Shown here: positions 4,820 to 6,209 of the stretch, piece after piece
Layout of the letters: each line of letters opens with the position of its first letter
Numbering within the stretch: the stretch's first letter is position 1
NCBI GenBank assembly: GCA_002498605.1
Contig: DAHY01000032.1
Coordinates: 1-6,209 of the forward strand
Source of the DNA: Methanomassiliicoccaceae archaeon UBA404
GTDB lineage: Archaea; Thermoplasmatota; Thermoplasmata; Methanomassiliicoccales; Methanomethylophilaceae
Length of the DNA stretch: 6,209 bases
Direction: 5' to 3'
Made by a program: the position numbers and the translations under genes
Notes under the pieces: generated by a model
The model's database searches: none
The model's input: only the letters and a program-made list of their open reading frames with translations
What the model was told of the DNA's origin: nothing

Positions 4820-5247
4820 ATCACACTCACCTTTACGGCAGTTTTTTCATTGTACGAAACACATTCGAATTTCAAAGTAAGATTACCCGTAAGGGATAAC
4901 GGTTCAACGATTCTCACCGGAGGCCGGTCCATAACAATCATCCCCACGTCCTCGTCTGCCCGGAACATCTTTATTGCATATGAATCGGAACTTTCCCCTC
5001 CGATATCCAATCTGCAATTGTGATTGACGGAAATGTCGGCGGTAAACATACCGCCGACTCCGGCATAATACGTTTTTCGTGCAGTGTCCGAAATTATTTT
5101 TGCCTGTACCGAAAGATCGGATCTTTCGGCATCTTTTTCGAGGTTTTCGGCCATTCCAACAATAACGGGAACCGTAAGAGCCAGTATTAAAAAAATGACA
5201 GTGAGCCTAATCGGCAATCCGATTACCCCCCTGCTGTCATTTTTCAG
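4816..5247 (-). CDS. pilin-like membrane-anchored protein, second gene of cluster (start uncertain)
   Basis: From the TTG at 5217 this is a 133-residue protein starting M-P-I-R-L and running into a strong hydrophobic helix (about 3-21), followed by a beta-rich domain with Y-Y-A-G-V-G-G near residue 51, R-P-P-V-R-I-V near 98-104 and L-S-L-T-G-N-L-T-L near 107-115. I annotate a longer form, because the codons just upstream read N-D-S-R-G-V-I-G before L-P-I-R-L. This matches the G-I-E-G-L-P-L-Q-L prepilin-type signal of the neighbouring gene and gives the charged leader and Gly cleavage site expected for archaeal prepilin peptidase. No ATG, GTG or TTG opens that longer frame; the nearest candidate is CTG at 5245-5247, overlapping the previous stop as CTGA. 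The TTG alternative has GGGGGGT 7 nt upstream. The protein is probably extracellular and anchored by the N-terminal helix; its function is unknown. Confidence 0.75.
   Translation of the reverse strand: MKNDSRGVIGLPIRLTVIFLILALTVPVIVGMAENLEKDAERSDLSVQAKIISDTARKTYYAGVGGMFTADISVNHNCRLDIGGESSDSYAIKMFRADEDVGMIVMDRPPVRIVEPLSLTGNLTLKFECVSYNEKTAVKVSVI
4827..4832 (-). promoter_or_regulatory. Shine-Dalgarno of third pilin-like gene
   Basis: The minus strand reads AGGTGA, 7 nt before the TTG at 4817-4819 and inside the end of the second pilin-like gene. It decides the TTG start of the third gene. Confidence 0.65.
5035..5058. repeat. 10-bp perfect hairpin, 4-nt loop, inside second pilin-like gene
   Basis: The arms GTCGGCGGTA (5035-5044) and TACCGCCGAC (5049-5058) flank AACA. 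The stem is GC-rich and perfect, and it falls on the codons for the A-G-V-G-G-M-F-T-A-D region. Confidence 0.7.
5109..5129. repeat. 9-bp perfect hairpin, 3-nt loop, inside second pilin-like gene
   Basis: The arms CCGAAAGAT (5109-5117) and ATCTTTCGG (5121-5129) flank CGG. It falls on codons for E-R-S-D-L-S and shares the CCGAAA/TTTCGG half-sites with the thpR hairpin at 6000-6024. Confidence 0.65.
5208..5225. repeat. 7-bp perfect hairpin, 4-nt loop, around the TTG of the second pilin-like gene
   Basis: The arms TAATCGG (5208-5214) and CCGATTA (5219-5225) flank CAAT. On the minus strand the loop is ATTG, so the candidate TTG start lies in the loop, with the upstream arm reaching the last base of the GGGGGGT ribosome-site candidate. 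Confidence 0.55.
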
Positions 5248-5711
5248 CCTATCACCGCAATCTTGGTGCTGTTGTGTTCGCCGTATGTCGGGTGTGACAC
5301 GTTGACTGTCAGGAAACCTATCGTACTGTTTTTCATTACTATTTCCAAACCGTCGAAAGTCACGTTTCCGAATTCGTTGGTTTTGCCGTGCGGTGTCTTA
5401 TCGTCAATGCTGACCCCGAGTCCGGTAAGAATAACAATCGCATCGCTCAGAGGATTGCCGTCCTGATCCGTTACCGTAACCGCAACTATGCCGTTACCAG
5501 TTTCTCCGTTCACCAATACAATTTCGCTGGTACTTACCTGAACCCCGCCGATATACTTCGGGCTGTCGATATTACTCATCCAACCCATGATTATGGCGGC
5601 TCCGATGGTTGCAATCATAATGATGATTATAAGCTGCAACGGAAGACCTTCGATACCGCCATCCTTATCCCGGGACAGTTTTCCGCTCATGAGACGCTTT
5701 AGTTTTCTCAT
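5244..5711 (-). CDS. archaeal pilin-like surface protein with Ig-like/carboxypeptidase-regulatory-type domain
   Basis: The 155-residue protein has a basic leader (M-R-K-L-K-R, then S-R-D-K-D-G-G), a class III (prepilin-type) junction G-G-I-E-G-L-P-L-Q-L at 18-27 and one membrane helix to about residue 44. After a short linker comes a beta-sandwich-like region (about 72-155) with V-T-V-T-D-Q-D-G-N-P-L-S-D-A, T-N-E-F-G-N-V-T-F-D-G-L and a final beta strand. This is the pattern of carboxypeptidase-regulatory-like or Ig-type domains, which are extracellular in such proteins. Four N-x-S/T sequons (N116, N128, N137, N147) suit a glycosylated surface protein. Cleavage after G18 or G19 by archaeal prepilin peptidase is inferred. 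The ATG at 5711 lacks a ribosome site but lies 26-32 nt from a TATA box, so the message is probably leaderless; ATG 5690 is an alternative. It leads a three-gene overlapping cluster. Confidence 0.88.
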   Translation of the reverse strand: MRKLKRLMSGKLSRDKDGGIEGLPLQLIIIIMIATIGAAIIMGWMSNIDSPKYIGGVQVSTSEIVLVNGETGNGIVAVTVTDQDGNPLSDAIVILTGLGVSIDDKTPHGKTNEFGNVTFDGLEIVMKNSTIGFLTVNVSHPTYGEHNSTKIAVIG

Positions 5712-5736
5712 GACTGAATCATCTGCAATGTATCCG

Positions 5737-5743
5737 TATATAT
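5737..5743 (-). promoter_or_regulatory. TATA box of the pilin-like cluster (leaderless start)
   Basis: The minus strand reads ATATATA, 26-32 nt before ATG 5711. Transcription would begin at or next to the start codon, which agrees with the missing ribosome site. The element lies within an imperfect 10-nt direct repeat (5731-5740 and 5741-5750, TATCCG-T/A-ATA on the plus strand), and an 8-bp palindrome TAACGTTA lies 16 nt further upstream at 5759-5766. Confidence 0.6.
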
Positions 5744-5777
5744 CCGAATAATTACAGTTAACGTTACGAAGACATTA

Positions 5778-6209
5778 TCACAAAATTTTTTCGTAAATCG
5801 ATCTGTGAACCGGACCTTCAGGTCTGAGTTCGCTACTGTATACCGTTATCTTATCGCATGAGAATGAAAAGAATTCTCTGTTTTCGTTTTCTTCGGCGAT
5901 TTCTTTTGCGGTAACCGAACCGTTTATGTCCTTGGATCTTCCGACGGTGACATGAGGAACGAATTTCCTGCCGTCATGATAAATTCCTTTTTTGTTCAGA
6001 TTGTCCGAAATTTTTTCGGACAATGTCTCAAGAACACCCTTCGATTCTGCGCCGATCCATAACACTCTGGCTCCGACCCTTCCGGGAAACGTTCCCATTC
6101 CGCGGACAGAAACGTCAAAAGAATTCAAACCATCGGTGGCTTCGTTCAGAGCATCGATAACGTCCCGAACTTCACTTTCCGCGATATCGCCTATAAAACA
6201 CAGAGTAAG
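5778..6209 (-). CDS. thpR: RNA 2',3'-cyclic phosphodiesterase, 2H family (5' end outside window)
   Basis: ThpR hydrolyses RNA 2',3'-cyclic phosphates to 2'-phosphates; the family was once called 2'-5' RNA ligase. The visible 143 residues begin L-T-L-C-F-I-G-D-I, the family's first motif H-x-T-x with only the histidine lying just past the window edge. They continue with G-M-G-T-F-P, R-V-L-W-I-G, the second catalytic motif in F-V-P-H-V-T-V-G-R, and the C-terminal V-Y-S-S-E-L-R-P-E-G-P-V-H. A TTG at 6128 could be misread as a start, but the family frame runs unbroken to the edge and that start would remove the first catalytic motif, so I treat the gene as partial. In many archaea this gene neighbours the CCA-adding enzyme; that cannot be checked here. 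The pilin-like cluster follows after 66 nt, with its own promoter. Confidence 0.93.
   Translation of the reverse strand, partial: LTLCFIGDIAESEVRDVIDALNEATDGLNSFDVSVRGMGTFPGRVGARVLWIGAESKGVLETLSEKISDNLNKKGIYHDGRKFVPHVTVGRSKDINGSVTAKEIAEENENREFFSFSCDKITVYSSELRPEGPVHRSIYEKIL
6000..6024. repeat. 11-bp perfect hairpin, 3-nt loop, inside thpR
   Basis: The arms ATTGTCCGAAA (6000-6010) and TTTCGGACAAT (6014-6024) flank TTT. It falls on codons for L-S-E-K-I-S-D-N. It is the longest stem in the window, expected well under 0.01 times by chance for this loop size. Confidence 0.75.

Noticed and set aside
5778..6128. ThpR read as a complete 116-residue protein from TTG 6128
   Set aside because: The frame continues to the window edge and encodes L-T-L-C-F-I-G, part of the first catalytic motif, so the gene is partial rather than short.

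Overview
The window is archaeal and most resembles a euryarchaeal methanogen-type genome. A Methanomassiliicoccales/Thermoplasmata-like host is my best guess, but it is an inference and not proven by any marker here. The evidence for an archaeon is: a tRNA-Cys with an archaeal TATA box about 26-33 nt upstream of its 5' end; membrane proteins with archaeal prepilin-type N termini (shared motif G-[IV]-x-G-L-P-[LI]-x-L); a TATA box placed for a leaderless message before one of them; GGTGA-type ribosome sites and frequent TTG starts elsewhere. All nine coding regions stop at TAA or TGA and none at TAG, which fits (weakly) a pyrrolysine-using lineage.

Layout. 1-97: no supported gene. 98-167 (-): tRNA-Cys(GCA), with an unusual C at the discriminator position. 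259-1092 (+): cysteine-containing protein of unknown function, divergent from the tRNA. 1089-3169 (-): compact operon in the order pyrD, pyrK, small TPR protein (class 1B dihydroorotate dehydrogenase, its FAD/2Fe-2S subunit, then the TPR protein), with an 8-nt pyrD/pyrK overlap and a 4-nt pyrK/TPR gap. 3248-4459 (+): SufS-like PLP cysteine desulfurase, divergent from pyrD. 4454-5711 (-): three overlapping genes for small membrane-anchored, pilin-like surface proteins. 5778 to the right edge (-): ThpR, an RNA 2',3'-cyclic phosphodiesterase of the 2H family, cut by the window edge just inside its first HxTx motif.

How the genes fit together. PyrD and PyrK make the NAD-linked orotate-forming enzyme of pyrimidine synthesis; the TPR protein is translated with them but its role is unknown. 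The three pilin-like genes look like one transcript from a leaderless promoter at 5737-5743, probably encoding parts of a surface filament or envelope structure. The two convergent gene pairs overlap at their stop codons (1089-1092 and 4454-4459), leaving no room for separate terminators.

The most noteworthy points are: (1) an unexpected number of perfect hairpins with 3-4 nt loops, mostly inside genes between 4431 and 6024; (2) the start of the middle pilin-like gene, which must lie upstream of the obvious TTG and involves either a CTG start or a GGGGGG tract where a -1 slip joins an ATG with a good ribosome site to the pilin frame; (3) the C73 of tRNA-Cys. I see no mobile element, CRISPR array or defence system.
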